64,000 bases of DNA from Akkermansiaceae bacterium UBA2381 (GCA_002344215.1 DDSV01000034.1:154734-218733); one strand, 5' to 3'; counted from the stretch's first letter, positions 49,443 to 58,200 are shown. Made by a program: numbers and translations. The notes: generated by a model from the letters alone, not told the origin.

Positions 49443-49823
49443 TCATTCCATGGGAACAATCTCCTCCAGAACACGGAGGAGAAGCGAGAGGTTAACCGGT
49501 TTGGGAAGTACCAACTGATTGCCTGCCTGAGCCACGGCTCCTTCAGACAGCTCCGTCGAATCAACCAAAGCCGTCAACATCACGACGGGAATTTTTGCGA
49601 GTGAGGGAATGGTCTGTAGCTGGGCCTGAACATCGCCACCGTCCATTCCGGGCATGACCACGTCCAGGACGATCGCATCGGGCATAAAAGAACGGGCCGC
49701 CGCGACGGCCTGCATCGAATCATTTTCGATTTTCACCTCGTAACCGCCGGACTTCTCCAGGTTCATTTTGAGCAGTTGCGTAAAGCCTGCTTCGTCATCA
49801 ACCAGTAGGATTTTTCGAGCCAT
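49443..49823 (-). CDS. Stand-alone CheY-like response regulator
   Basis: This 126-residue protein is a receiver domain only. It starts at the ATG at 49823 with MARKILLVDDEAGFTQLL; the acidic pair is at residues 9-10, the phospho-acceptor is Asp54 in IVLDVVMPG and the conserved Lys is in LVLPKPVN. There is no output domain, so it passes the signal to another protein. The sensor kinase gene is directly upstream on the same strand (100 bases), which makes them partners. The kinase has no receiver of its own. The target of the regulator is not visible. Confidence 0.9.
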   Translation of the reverse strand: MARKILLVDDEAGFTQLLKMNLEKSGGYEVKIENDSMQAVAAARSFMPDAIVLDVVMPGMDGGDVQAQLQTIPSLAKIPVVMLTALVDSTELSEGAVAQAGNQLVLPKPVNLSLLLRVLEEIVPME

Positions 49824-49923
49824 GGATTTTTCCGGGTTTCGCGTTGGAGTGGCCTCAGGATGAGAGATTACCCTATCGATTGTCAGGCTCACGGAGCCTC
49901 ATGGTTTAAGATTCCAACACAGT

Positions 49924-51192
49924 TCAGGGTGACAGTTTTTCCTTCGGAATGTCAATTTCTTTCGAGGAATTTATGGGGGGAGTCACCTTCCCGGTCTCGA
50001 GTTTTGTCGGGAGGATTAGTCGAGCGATCGCACCCCGGTTCAAACTGCGATTCCTGAGGGTAAGTTCGCCGCCATGGAGTTCAACAATGCGTCGTGCGAC
50101 CGAAAGCCCCAGTCCTGTTCCGAGGCCGGTGGCTTTCGTTGTGAAAAAAGGATCAAAGAGCCGCCCCGCGTCACCCGCGGCGATCCCGCATCCGTTGTCG
50201 ATGATTTCAAGAATAACCACCTGATCGCCGGTTCGGAAGACTTCGCGCTTGCGCGCTCCCTCGTTTTTGATCACCTCGTCGAGAGATTCGGAGCGCGCCT
50301 TGATCTTGATGCGGCGGTTCTCAACCTTGGACATGGCATGAACCGCATTGATGATGAGGTTGATGAGGACCTGTTCGAATTTCGACATGTCGAGATAGAC
50401 GAAAGGCAGATCCTTTTCAATTTCGACAGTGACCTGGGTGTTGGATCGGGTGAGTTCATGCTTCACAAGGAGGAGCACCTCCTCAATGATCAGGCTGAGC
50501 CGGGTCGCTTCGCGTGAGAGAGAACGCTGCGACGAGAAATCGACCAGTCCTCTCACGATCCGGTCGGCGCGATCAACCGCATCGCGCATCTGTTTCAAGA
50601 TGGTCGCGATATTGGGGTCATCGGGATCAATGCCCTCGGAGAGGTAATCCACGCCAAGAAGAAGAAGGGCGAGGGGATTTTTCACCTCGTGGGCCACACC
50701 CGCGGCGAGACGACCGATGGACTCCAGCTTTTCCGCCTGAATCAGCTGCATCTGGGTCTCCTGCAACTCCTTATTGGTGGCGACCAGATGACGATTCAAG
50801 CGTTCCAGTTGCTCGAGGGATTTTACCTGTTCAGTGATGTCCTCGCTGATCCCAACGACCAGGAGGCGACCGGTTTCCTTGTCGTGAACGGGAATCTTGA
50901 CGGTCCGGAGATGAACTTCGCGACCGTTCTTGGTCTCGATGATCTCCTCGGGAACCTTCATCAACTTCCCCCGTTTGATGACCGCTTCGTCGACACTGCG
51001 GAAGTAGTCGGCCGAATCCTGGGAAAACAGGTCGTGGTCGGCTTTTCCGAGCGCCTTTGAGGCACGTATTGTCGTTACTTCCTCCTGCTTTTTGTTCCAC
51101 AAAATGAACCGGAACCCGTCGGTGGCATCCTTGGCGAAAACCGCCACGGGCAGGTTATCGAGAACCGATTCGACGATGCTGTGCTCCTCCAT
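49924..51192 (-). CDS. PAS domain sensor histidine kinase
   Basis: This 422-residue cytoplasmic kinase has a PAS domain at about 5-125 (DNLPVAVFAKDATDGFRFIL), a coiled coil (ERLNRHLVATNKELQETQMQ), a HisKA domain with the phosphorylated His168 in GRLAAGVAHEVKNPLALL, and an HATPase domain (about 275-395). ATP-site boxes are NLIINAVHAM (N box), IDNGCGI (G1) and GTGLGLSVARRIVE (G2). No membrane segment is present, so the PAS domain senses an internal signal or partner. The response regulator follows downstream. A few basic residues end the chain (KEIDIPKEKLSP). Confidence 0.93.
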   Translation of the reverse strand: MEEHSIVESVLDNLPVAVFAKDATDGFRFILWNKKQEEVTTIRASKALGKADHDLFSQDSADYFRSVDEAVIKRGKLMKVPEEIIETKNGREVHLRTVKIPVHDKETGRLLVVGISEDITEQVKSLEQLERLNRHLVATNKELQETQMQLIQAEKLESIGRLAAGVAHEVKNPLALLLLGVDYLSEGIDPDDPNIATILKQMRDAVDRADRIVRGLVDFSSQRSLSREATRLSLIIEEVLLLVKHELTRSNTQVTVEIEKDLPFVYLDMSKFEQVLINLIINAVHAMSKVENRRIKIKARSESLDEVIKNEGARKREVFRTGDQVVILEIIDNGCGIAAGDAGRLFDPFFTTKATGLGTGLGLSVARRIVELHGGELTLRNRSLNRGAIARLILPTKLETGKVTPPINSSKEIDIPKEKLSP

Positions 51193-51288
51193 AACTCGCA
51201 GAGGAAGCTATAAGTATCAGGTTACGGACCGATTGAGAAGAAAAACGATGAGTGAATCTTCTTTAGGAGAGGGGCGCAGGCGAACAAT

Positions 51289-51480
51289 TCAGCGCACCCA
51301 ATCGCGATACTGGCTCCGCATGGACTCAGTCTGATCGACTGCTGAACCGGATTGCGGTGCCTGGTATCCATCGGACAGCGCAGCCCCGGTCGAAGCACCG
51401 CTCGGGGTGCAGCCCGTGCTGAAGAGGGCGGAAGTAGACCCAATGATCAGGAGGATAAGAAAGCGAAGAGCCTTGCACAT
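51289..51480 (-). CDS. Small lipoprotein of unknown function
   Basis: This 63-residue protein starts at the ATG at 51480. The sequence MCKALRFLILLIIGSTSALF leads to STGC, a plausible lipobox with Cys24 lipidated. The mature part is about 40 residues, rich in Gln, Ser and Gly (APQSGSAVDQTESMRSQYRD), with no domain. It ends 96 bases before the sensor-kinase start on the same strand and is divergent from acpP (163 bases). Coding status rests on the signal and lipobox, which is why confidence is moderate. Confidence 0.5.
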   Translation of the reverse strand: MCKALRFLILLIIGSTSALFSTGCTPSGASTGAALSDGYQAPQSGSAVDQTESMRSQYRDWVR

Positions 51481-51581
51481 GGGCAGACTATGTGCAAAAA
51501 CCGGGAAATGTTCAAACTCAAAGTCGCTCTGGAATCCGGCAGCAGCAGGGTAAAGAACAAAAAAGAACGCTAAAAAAAGCG

Positions 51582-51610
51582 TTGCCAAACTTCTTAACCA
51601 CCGGTAATAA
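51582..51610 (+). promoter_or_regulatory. Possible promoter of acpP
   Basis: TTGCCA (51582-51587), one mismatch from TTGACA, is followed by 17 bases and TAATAA (51605-51610). The -10 match is weak, but the spacing and the 34-base leader to the acpP ATG are reasonable. The surrounding sequence is the most AT-rich of this interval. Confidence 0.35.
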
Positions 51611-51643
51611 ACCAAACATTCCAAATTATTCCCCACCTTCCAA

Positions 51644-51889
51644 ATGGCTGACGCATCTATCGAAGAAAAAGTAAAAAACATCATCGTTGAACAACTGGGT
51701 GTGAGCGAAGATCAGGTAAAGCCAGAGGCCAAGTTTATCGAAGATCTGGGTGCAGACTCCCTCGATACGGTCGAACTCGTGATGGCTTTCGAAGAAGAAT
51801 TCGATATCACCGTGCCCGATGAGGCCGCTGAGAAGCTTACCAGTGTGGGTGAAGTCTTCGCTTACATTGAAGAGCAGCAGTCCAAGTAA
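51644..51889 (+). CDS. acpP: Acyl carrier protein
   Basis: This 81-residue acidic protein carries growing acyl chains in fatty-acid synthesis. The phosphopantetheine attachment site is Ser39 in EDLGADSLDTVELVM. The four-helix pattern is complete and the length is standard. The gene is monocistronic: it has its own promoter-like sequence and a strong terminator at 51920. The bases before the ATG (cacctccaa-type pyrimidine-rich) show no Shine-Dalgarno match, though the protein must be abundant. accA is nearby but in a separate unit; fabF is not next to it, unlike in many bacteria. Confidence 0.98.
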   Translation: MADASIEEKVKNIIVEQLGVSEDQVKPEAKFIEDLGADSLDTVELVMAFEEEFDITVPDEAAEKLTSVGEVFAYIEEQQSK

Positions 51890-51919
51890 GGTCGGCCTTC
51901 GTTCAAGACAATTTCTAGG

Positions 51920-51947
51920 ATGCGCCTCCCTTGGGGGCGCATTTTTT
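51920..51947 (+). terminator. Rho-independent terminator of acpP
   Basis: Arms atgcgcc and ggcgcat are separated by nine bases and followed by a run of six T. The stem starts 31 bases after the acpP stop. This is the clearest intrinsic terminator in the window. Confidence 0.85.
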
Positions 51948-52047
51948 GTTTCCGGGACAGTCCCGCATCCCGCTCTGCCCGGGAGAGAATCGTTTATGCG
52001 TTGGATTTCCCGCCGATCATCAGCTAGCTTGGCTGACAGGAGACGTA

Positions 52048-52575
52048 ATGGCTTCCCTATCATTTGATGACATAGCGTATGCGATGGAGAACACGGTCGT
52101 CGTGCACGAGCCGGATCGACTCATTGATACCTTCGGAACCACGAATTTTGAGTTTCACCTGCTGACTGAACCCATGGACTCTGTCGGCAGGGTCCGGGTG
52201 AGGGAGGGACGGATGGAGGCTGAACGGCCGAGAATTCTCCGGCCTGAGGGGTATTCCGATTTACTCTTCGAGGGATTCGGCGAGCAGGCTGCGGTTTTCG
52301 CCGACTGGTTCAAGCAGAATGGAAATCTGAACTTCTTCAAATACGGATTCAATTTCGCCAAACGCAGTTTTACCGAGGAGATCGTGAACGAATCCCCTGA
52401 GGCAGTGAGGGATCGGATCATGGAGGATATCCGCTCCAGCGGAAGCCCCTCAAGAGCTCTCATTTGCGGTGTCGATGACTCCTGGGAGGTATCCCTGATC
52501 AAATTCACGATGGAGATGGTCGGACGATCGCTCCAACTTAACGCGTTCGATTTCAAGCGCCGCGGACTACTCTGA
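52048..52575 (+). CDS. Protein of unknown function ahead of the LysM protein
   Basis: I do not recognise this 175-residue cytoplasmic protein. It starts MASLSFDDIAYAMENTVVVH after a good Shine-Dalgarno (aggag, 52038-52042), one of few in this window. Strand-like pieces (FEFHLLTEPM, RVRVREGRMEAERPRI) precede a helical half (EQAAVFADWFKQNGNLNFFK). The C-terminal half contains RALICGVDDSWEVSLIKFTM. No enzymatic motif is visible. It begins a probable operon: 20 bases to the LysM protein, then 33 bases to accA. The tight packing suggests a role in envelope or lipid production. Confidence 0.7.
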   Translation: MASLSFDDIAYAMENTVVVHEPDRLIDTFGTTNFEFHLLTEPMDSVGRVRVREGRMEAERPRILRPEGYSDLLFEGFGEQAAVFADWFKQNGNLNFFKYGFNFAKRSFTEEIVNESPEAVRDRIMEDIRSSGSPSRALICGVDDSWEVSLIKFTMEMVGRSLQLNAFDFKRRGLL

Positions 52576-52595
52576 CCTGCCGCCCCTTTCCCGCG

Positions 52596-53447
52596 ATGGC
52601 TCGATTCAAGTTCCTCCTGGCCTTTTTTGCGATGTTGATCTGCGCAGGCGGGGTCGCCGGTGCCTATTTTTACTGGAAAAAGTTTGCCCAGCCGGAGATT
52701 ATTGTGACCCGACATATCCAGGGGAAAGACGGGGCCTCGCTCGGACGACCGGATCTGGGAAAGCGTCATTTCGATGCGGCGATGGGCCTCCTCAAGGAAG
52801 GTGAACTGGTCTCTGCCCGGGACCGGCTCCTTTACCTCATGAAGTACTTCCCGGAATCAGCCACCTACGGGGACGCCAGGCGAATCGTAGGGGAGTTGAA
52901 TATGGATCTTCTTGTCTCCAAAATCCCGCTTCCGGGGAAAGCCGAGCATACCGTGGCACGCGGCGAGGCGCTCGTCACGATTGCCCGGAGGAACGATACG
53001 ACGATTGATTACATCATGCGGGCCAATGGAAAGGCGTCGGAATTCATTTTTCCGAATGAGGTGATCACGGTCTATCCCCTGAATTTTCGGGTTGAGATCA
53101 ATCTTAAGGAGAAGCGGGTGACCGTTCTCGACGGTGATATCCTCTTCAAGGAGTATTCCATTTTGGACACTCACCTGCCTGCGGACCTCAAAGCACCGGT
53201 CTCGACCACGGTGAGTGAGAAAGTGGCGTGGTATGACAATCAGCCCATTAATTTTACCGACCTGAATTACATGAACTGCAGCAAGTGGATTCGGACAGGA
53301 AAAATCGGGCTGTTTATCCGGCAACTCGAATCCGGCGGATCTGGCGGCTCCGAATCGCGTCCCTACGGGGTCATGCTCGAAAACGGGGACGTCGAAGAGC
53401 TTTTCACAATTCTACGAATTGGATCAAAAGTTGACCTCACGAAGTAG
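52596..53447 (+). CDS. Membrane-anchored LysM protein with a non-catalytic YkuD-like domain
   Basis: This 283-residue protein starts with a membrane anchor (FLLAFFAMLICAGGVAGAYF). A short helical region (55-105) resembles TPR, a LysM domain (117-161; EHTVARGEALVTIARRNDTT) binds peptidoglycan, and the last ~120 residues look like a YkuD L,D-transpeptidase domain: VEINLKEKRVTVLDGDILFK, then KIGLFIRQLESGG and SRPYGVMLENGDVEELFTIL. Active enzymes have a His in place of FIRQ and S-H-G-C in place of SRPYGV; here both are lost. It would bind wall but not cross-link it. Its position before accA suggests a link to growth or lipid synthesis. The fold assignment is a pattern-based inference. Confidence 0.78.
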   Translation: MARFKFLLAFFAMLICAGGVAGAYFYWKKFAQPEIIVTRHIQGKDGASLGRPDLGKRHFDAAMGLLKEGELVSARDRLLYLMKYFPESATYGDARRIVGELNMDLLVSKIPLPGKAEHTVARGEALVTIARRNDTTIDYIMRANGKASEFIFPNEVITVYPLNFRVEINLKEKRVTVLDGDILFKEYSILDTHLPADLKAPVSTTVSEKVAWYDNQPINFTDLNYMNCSKWIRTGKIGLFIRQLESGGSGGSESRPYGVMLENGDVEELFTILRIGSKVDLTK

Positions 53448-53480
53448 CATTGCAGCCAAAAAGCGTTACCATTTGCCCCT

Positions 53481-54458
53481 ATGATGATGATCACGGAACC
53501 CCTCGAATTTGAGAAGCCCATCGTGAACCTTGAGCGCCAGCTTGCCGAACTGCGCGACCGCGCGGCCGACAGCGATATCGACATGTCGAGCGAGATGAAG
53601 CGGATCGAGGACAAGCTGACCAAGACGAAAACCGAGATTTACCGGAATCTTTCGCCATGGCAGCGCGTCATGATCGCCCGGCATACCCAGCGGCCGTTCA
53701 TGCTTGACTATATCGAGCACTCCTTTGATGACTTTGTTGAGCTCCACGGTGACCGGCACATCGGGGAAGACGAGGCCATGCCCGGCGGATTTGCCCGTAT
53801 CGAGGGTCGTCGTGTGGTGGTAATCGGGCACCAGAAGGGCCGTGACACCAAGGAAAACCTGCGCCGCAACTTCGGAAGCGCCAATCCCGAGGGATACCGC
53901 AAGGCTCTTCGCCTCATGAAAATGGCGGAAAAGTTCCGAATCCCGGTCGTGACTTTGATCGACACTCCCGGAGCCTACCCGGGGATTGGTTCCGAAGAGC
54001 GTAATATTGCCGAGGCGATCGCCTTCAATCTTCGGGAGATGATGACTCTGTCGGTTCCAATTGTGGCGGTTGTGATCGGGGAAGGTGGATCAGGGGGAGC
54101 ACTCGGGATCGGAGTCGCAGACCGTGTTTTGATGATGGAAAACGCCTATTATTCGGTGATCAGCCCGGAGGGTTGTGCCGCCATCCTCTGGAAAGATCGC
54201 AAATATGCCACTGAGGCGGCCCAGGCGCTCAAGCTCAGCGCGGCGGACCTGATGGACCTCGGGATTATTGATGAGGTGATTCCGGAACCCATGGGGGGAG
54301 CCCACCACGATCATGTCGGATCGGCCAACAATCTCAAAAAACATGTTAACCGGCACCTTTCCGAGCTCGATGCCATTGATCGTGATACCCTGCTTGAGCA
54401 GCGGTATCAGAAGTTCAGGAGCTTCGGCGAGTATCGTGAACGCGGACGCAAAGTCTGA
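53481..54458 (+). CDS. accA: Acetyl-CoA carboxylase carboxyltransferase subunit alpha
   Basis: This 325-residue protein is the alpha subunit that moves the carboxyl group from biotin to acetyl-CoA, the first step of fatty-acid synthesis. Signatures include LSPWQRVMIARHTQRPFMLD, FGSANPEGYRKALRLMKMAE, LIDTPGAYPGIGSEERN and VVIGEGGSGGALGIGVADRV. It lies 33 bases after the LysM protein gene and 66 before a small membrane protein gene. accD, accB and accC are elsewhere. Three consecutive Met codons open it; any could be the start. Confidence 0.97.
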   Translation: MMMITEPLEFEKPIVNLERQLAELRDRAADSDIDMSSEMKRIEDKLTKTKTEIYRNLSPWQRVMIARHTQRPFMLDYIEHSFDDFVELHGDRHIGEDEAMPGGFARIEGRRVVVIGHQKGRDTKENLRRNFGSANPEGYRKALRLMKMAEKFRIPVVTLIDTPGAYPGIGSEERNIAEAIAFNLREMMTLSVPIVAVVIGEGGSGGALGIGVADRVLMMENAYYSVISPEGCAAILWKDRKYATEAAQALKLSAADLMDLGIIDEVIPEPMGGAHHDHVGSANNLKKHVNRHLSELDAIDRDTLLEQRYQKFRSFGEYRERGRKV

Positions 54459-54524
54459 CCCTCGCCCTTCCTGCAGCGACCACATTCAACTTGATTCCAC
54501 GTTAACCTGAATCATTCTTTACCA

Positions 54525-54869
54525 ATGAACTCTCTCTCCCACGGCTTTCTCTTCATTATCGGTCTCACCTGGCTTCTTTGCGAAGTCTGTCTGAGTGCAA
54601 GTGGTGGGGATTGGACCCCTCTCTGGATCTATCTGGCCGGATTTGTTGTCATGTTCGCAGTCCTCGGTTGTCTCCCTCTTTCAACGCGCGCCATCGAAGC
54701 TGCCGGTCCCATTTTTGCTTTGATCATTGGAGCCGGGCTCCTGATCTACGGATTTAATGCCTTTGGCGCGAGCATGGTGGGCGGTATCCTCCGCACGATC
54801 GGCGGACTTGCCATGGTTGCCCTCGGCGGTCTCAGCTTCATCGGCCGCAAGTCTTCAGCGGCGCATTGA
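54525..54869 (+). CDS. Small membrane protein of unknown function
   Basis: This 114-residue protein has four hydrophobic segments, at about 7-25, 31-50, 60-80 and 84-107. They are FLFIIGLTWLLCEVCLSASG, LWIYLAGFVVMFAVLGCLPL, PIFALIIGAGLLIYGFNAFG and GILRTIGGLAMVALGGLSFI. I do not recognise the family. It is last in the accA unit, 66 bases behind accA, and a hairpin at 54870 follows at once. The convergent dipeptidase gene ends 40 bases beyond. Confidence 0.6.
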   Translation: MNSLSHGFLFIIGLTWLLCEVCLSASGGDWTPLWIYLAGFVVMFAVLGCLPLSTRAIEAAGPIFALIIGAGLLIYGFNAFGASMVGGILRTIGGLAMVALGGLSFIGRKSSAAH

Positions 54870-54900
54870 GGAAAGCGGCCCGCGACAGGCGGCGCTTTCC
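54870..54900. terminator. Hairpin between convergent genes, possible bidirectional terminator
   Basis: Perfect 8-base arms (ggaaagcg / cgctttcc) with additional inner pairing (gcc/ggc) surround the gap between the membrane protein gene and the dipeptidase gene. Neither side has a long T-tract, so termination is plausible but not certain. Confidence 0.45.
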
Positions 54901-54909
54901 ACTTTACAG

Positions 54910-55989
54910 CTAGGCCCACGCCTTCCGCACCACGCGCAAAAAGTTGCCGTGGAAGATCGCGGTGATGTCATCTTCATCGTAACCGCGGCCCTTTAAGATC
55001 CCCTCGATGCTTTGCAGATCGGCAATGGTATCCAGGTCGATCGGGCTTTGCTCCCTCCCGAAACCTCCGTCCAGATCACTGCCGATACCCACGTGCCACG
55101 TGTTCCCGGAGAGTTGGCAGATATGATCAATATGATCTGCGATATGGGCGATCGTTACTCCGGTTGATTCCGGGGTCGAAGTGCCACGAATCCACCCCGG
55201 AACCATCATCCAGGCGTCAAAGACGGCTCCGAGGACGGCGTCCCGCTCAATCAGGAGCTTGATCTGTTCGTCACTGAACTGCCGGGGGTCGTTTACGAGG
55301 GCTCGACAATTGGAGTGACTGGCCCAAACCGATCCTGAGAAGAGATCCAACGCTTCAAAAAAGCAGGCGTCGCTGAGATGGGTGACGTCGAGGATCATAC
55401 CGAGTTCATCCATTTTTCGGATCAAGGCCTCGCCTCCCTGCGGCAGTCCACCGACCTGATCATGTCCAAGGGCGTATCGACCTTTTCCGTAGTGGGCCGG
55501 CCCCATGGCCCGAAGTCCATAGGCGTAGGCCGTTTCCAGATAGTCGATCGTAATGATGGAGTCCGCACCTTCCAGGCTCAAGACATAGCCGATGGGGGCC
55601 TTGGCGGCGGCAGCGGCGACCGGGTCTGACCACAACGCGAGATGGGCGTCGAGTTGAGCGAGATTGGTAATCAGACTCATCTCACCGAGATCGCAAAGGG
55701 CTTCGTAGTAGGCTCGCTGCCCCTGGGTCATGCCCCAGGCCTGACTGGGGGATTCCCAGCAGGCGACCGGTCCTCTCGGCTTCATGCAGCCGCCGATCTG
55801 GGTGGCGACGCACAGGCCAATGCCGCCTCGCCGCATTTCATCCAGACAGACTGTGTTCAGGCCGCGGCCTTTCATATCGGTCCTGCCCGATTCAATGGCA
55901 CGAATTTCACTGATCGGGAGGGTCAGATCACGGTTCCATTCGATCGCATTCAGGCTAAGATCCAGGTGGACATCGAAAATCAAGTTCAT
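54910..55989 (-). CDS. Membrane dipeptidase (renal dipeptidase, peptidase family M19)
   Basis: This 359-residue metalloenzyme starts at the ATG at 55989 (MNLIFDVHLDLSLNAIEWNR). The metal motif HLD at the N-terminus, the bridging Glu in YVLSLEGADSI, the histidines in DVTHLSDACF and WASHSNCRAL, and Asp in GIGSDLDGGFG are all present. M19 enzymes split dipeptides and often accept D-amino acids at the C-terminal side. No signal peptide is seen at this start. It is divergent from an exported SH3-like protein, with 61 bases between. The D-threonine-aldolase/RidA pair is close by. Confidence 0.92.
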   Translation of the reverse strand: MNLIFDVHLDLSLNAIEWNRDLTLPISEIRAIESGRTDMKGRGLNTVCLDEMRRGGIGLCVATQIGGCMKPRGPVACWESPSQAWGMTQGQRAYYEALCDLGEMSLITNLAQLDAHLALWSDPVAAAAAKAPIGYVLSLEGADSIITIDYLETAYAYGLRAMGPAHYGKGRYALGHDQVGGLPQGGEALIRKMDELGMILDVTHLSDACFFEALDLFSGSVWASHSNCRALVNDPRQFSDEQIKLLIERDAVLGAVFDAWMMVPGWIRGTSTPESTGVTIAHIADHIDHICQLSGNTWHVGIGSDLDGGFGREQSPIDLDTIADLQSIEGILKGRGYDEDDITAIFHGNFLRVVRKAWA

Positions 55990-56050
55990 AGCTGTAGGCT
56001 GGAAATCAGGGTGAAACGGGATCAGAATCTTGGTGAAAGGGAAAACTAAA

Positions 56051-57013
56051 ATGGAAAGAAAACTTCTTCTATCATTGCAACTATCACTTTTTCTCACGCT
56101 TGGCAACGCACAGGAAGACGCCCTCCCCGTGTCCACGGTCTATGCTACTCAGGGAAATGTGGCGAGGAGACAATCGCTGGAAGAGGCGGAAATGCAGGCC
56201 GCGGTTCTGGCGGCAAGGCAGGACAAGGCGTTAAAGGCTGCAATGGCGACCTATTCACAGCCGCAGCAGGTGATCACCACTCCGGCGCAGTTTCTCGCGG
56301 CGAATCCTCCCCGGGTTCCTGTTGCTGCCGGCGGGGAGGGAGATTTGTCAGGATTTATCGTCAAGAAAAACGACGAGGTGCCCGAGTTCGACCCGGTTTC
56401 CGGTGCAAATGATACGGCAGTCCCCCCTCTGCAGAACCCTCCAGTTCAGAACGGAGCGCCCGCCAAAGTTGGCTTTTTTGAAAAATTCAAGGCCATGAAT
56501 CGCCGGAAGGTTACCGGTAATCCTGAGAATCCTTATGCCGCGGAACAGCCCGCTCCGCCGGAATCGGTCGCAAACATGGGGGAAGCGGTGGCAGGAAACC
56601 CGGTAAAGAAGGAGGCTTTCGGGGGGCTTTTCAAGCGCGGAAAGAGTAGGCCCTCCACTGCCCATTCTGTCGAGGAGGTGGGGGCGCCCCCCGTCACACC
56701 GGTTCCGGACGGATTATTGGTCGGTACGGGCACTACGGTGAGTGGTCCGGCCAATGTGACGGCCCCCTCCGTTCCGAATGCTCAGACAATGCCTCAGCCG
56801 GAAACCTCAATTTTTATTCCCCGGCAAACGGGGACTCTTTCGGGCGAGTTGGCGTCGCTAAAATCCACCACCGACGCCGATGTTGGTGGAGTGTTGGTCT
56901 CGATCAGGGAGGGAACGCAGGTGGGGATTCTGAGCGAGCGTGGTGGGATCGCGACGATCCAACTACCGGATCAACGAATCGGAACGATCAAGTCCAACTT
57001 ACTTGCCCGTTGA
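56051..57013 (+). CDS. Exported low-complexity protein with a C-terminal SH3-like domain
   Basis: This 320-residue protein starts at the ATG at 56051 with a signal peptide (MERKLLLSLQLSLFLTLGNA). The middle part is rich in Pro, Ala and Val without fold prediction (for example QNPPVQNGAPAKVGF). The last 50 residues (SIREGTQVGILSERGGIATI) look like a bacterial SH3 domain, which often binds cell-wall peptides. I do not recognise the protein. It is divergent from the M19 dipeptidase and convergent with the PLP enzyme gene. Coding is supported by the signal peptide and codon use; the middle could be an envelope spacer. Confidence 0.65.
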   Translation: MERKLLLSLQLSLFLTLGNAQEDALPVSTVYATQGNVARRQSLEEAEMQAAVLAARQDKALKAAMATYSQPQQVITTPAQFLAANPPRVPVAAGGEGDLSGFIVKKNDEVPEFDPVSGANDTAVPPLQNPPVQNGAPAKVGFFEKFKAMNRRKVTGNPENPYAAEQPAPPESVANMGEAVAGNPVKKEAFGGLFKRGKSRPSTAHSVEEVGAPPVTPVPDGLLVGTGTTVSGPANVTAPSVPNAQTMPQPETSIFIPRQTGTLSGELASLKSTTDADVGGVLVSIREGTQVGILSERGGIATIQLPDQRIGTIKSNLLAR

Positions 57014-57051
57014 GGCAAGGCAGGTCGAGCAGATAGCACTTCAAGGGCGAT

Positions 57052-58194
57052 TCAGATCGAAATGCGGCGATCACGGGCAGCGATGGCCCAGCTTTCTCCA
57101 GTGATGGAGCGCTTGCTGACCAATCGAGCCTCCTGATGAAGGGCGACGGTGGGACAAACATGAATCGGGAGGCCCACAAGCGGGGCGCCCACCGGCCAGT
57201 TCACCGGGTCCTTAATCCGGAGGACGAGATGCTCTTCACTCTGGGATACAAAGATCGCGTCTGGTAGGTCGGGAAAGAAGACCCGCCGGGCAATCAAATT
57301 CTCGGCTGCCACCGCCTTATGGCCGAGGTCCACACAAATCAGTCCTTCACCGTTATTCTCCTCTTCAGGAGCATCCGCCGCAGGATGGCTCACCACGCGG
57401 GTAAGCAGGAGAGCAGCGCGTTCGAAAGGAAGGTCGGCATAGTTTCCTCCATAGCCGGCGTCCCAAAGTACCGTGGTGCCGGGGGAACACTGCCAGGGGC
57501 GCTGAGAGGCAGCGGAGTGCTCCGCATGCAATCCAAAGGTGGGAGAACCTCCTGAAACGATCAGAGGAACCGGGGCGACCTGCGTTTCAACTTGAGCGGC
57601 AAAATTCTCAACAAGTGAAACGACAGCAGCGAATCTTTCCCTCCGGATTTCCAGCAGGGAATCGTGGATATGTCCGTCGTAGGCATGGAGACCGGCAAAA
57701 CGGAAGTCAGAGTTCGTCACAAGGGTCCGAACAAGATTGAGCGCTGCCTCACCCGGGTTGATTCCGGTCCGGTGCATTCCGCAATCAAGATCCACAAATA
57801 GCGAAACAGGACCCCGGCCCGAACCGGCAAAAGCGGAAAGAGCACTTTCGCAATCAACGAGGGTAGAGAAGCTCGTCTCCGGATAGGCGTCGATCAGCTG
57901 AAAAAATCTCGACACATTCGGTCCGACGAGGGGATAGGAAATAAGCACATCGGGAACTCCGGCAATGGCGGAGAGCTCCGCCTCGGCAATCGTGGCGCAT
58001 TTGACCTGCCGGATGCCCAACTCCAGTTGGAGAGAGAGGATCTCGCGACATTTGTGCGTCTTAATGTGAGGACGCAGGCGTGAAGGATCTCCTCCGACGA
58101 TCTTCAGCATCAAGGCGAGGTTGCGGTGGATCGCGTCCCTGTCAAAAAGAAGGGCGGGGGAGGGCACCGTCTCGAGCATGGAAATTGAGTTCAT
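57052..58194 (-). CDS. PLP-dependent D-threonine-aldolase/D-serine-dehydratase-like enzyme
   Basis: This 380-residue protein belongs to the fold-III PLP enzymes of the alanine-racemase N-terminal type, DSD1/D-threonine aldolase group. The PLP lysine is Lys45 in LRPHIKTHKCREI. The C-terminal metal site is LPIHVCPTVAL, with His and Cys as zinc or manganese ligands. Such enzymes split D-threonine or D-serine or related beta-hydroxy D-amino acids. It ends a unit with ridA, from which it is separated by six bases. The pairing is logical because enamine/imine by-products are cleared by RidA. The exact substrate is open. Confidence 0.9.
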   Translation of the reverse strand: MNSISMLETVPSPALLFDRDAIHRNLALMLKIVGGDPSRLRPHIKTHKCREILSLQLELGIRQVKCATIAEAELSAIAGVPDVLISYPLVGPNVSRFFQLIDAYPETSFSTLVDCESALSAFAGSGRGPVSLFVDLDCGMHRTGINPGEAALNLVRTLVTNSDFRFAGLHAYDGHIHDSLLEIRRERFAAVVSLVENFAAQVETQVAPVPLIVSGGSPTFGLHAEHSAASQRPWQCSPGTTVLWDAGYGGNYADLPFERAALLLTRVVSHPAADAPEEENNGEGLICVDLGHKAVAAENLIARRVFFPDLPDAIFVSQSEEHLVLRIKDPVNWPVGAPLVGLPIHVCPTVALHQEARLVSKRSITGESWAIAARDRRISI

Positions 58195-58200
58195 TCCTGT

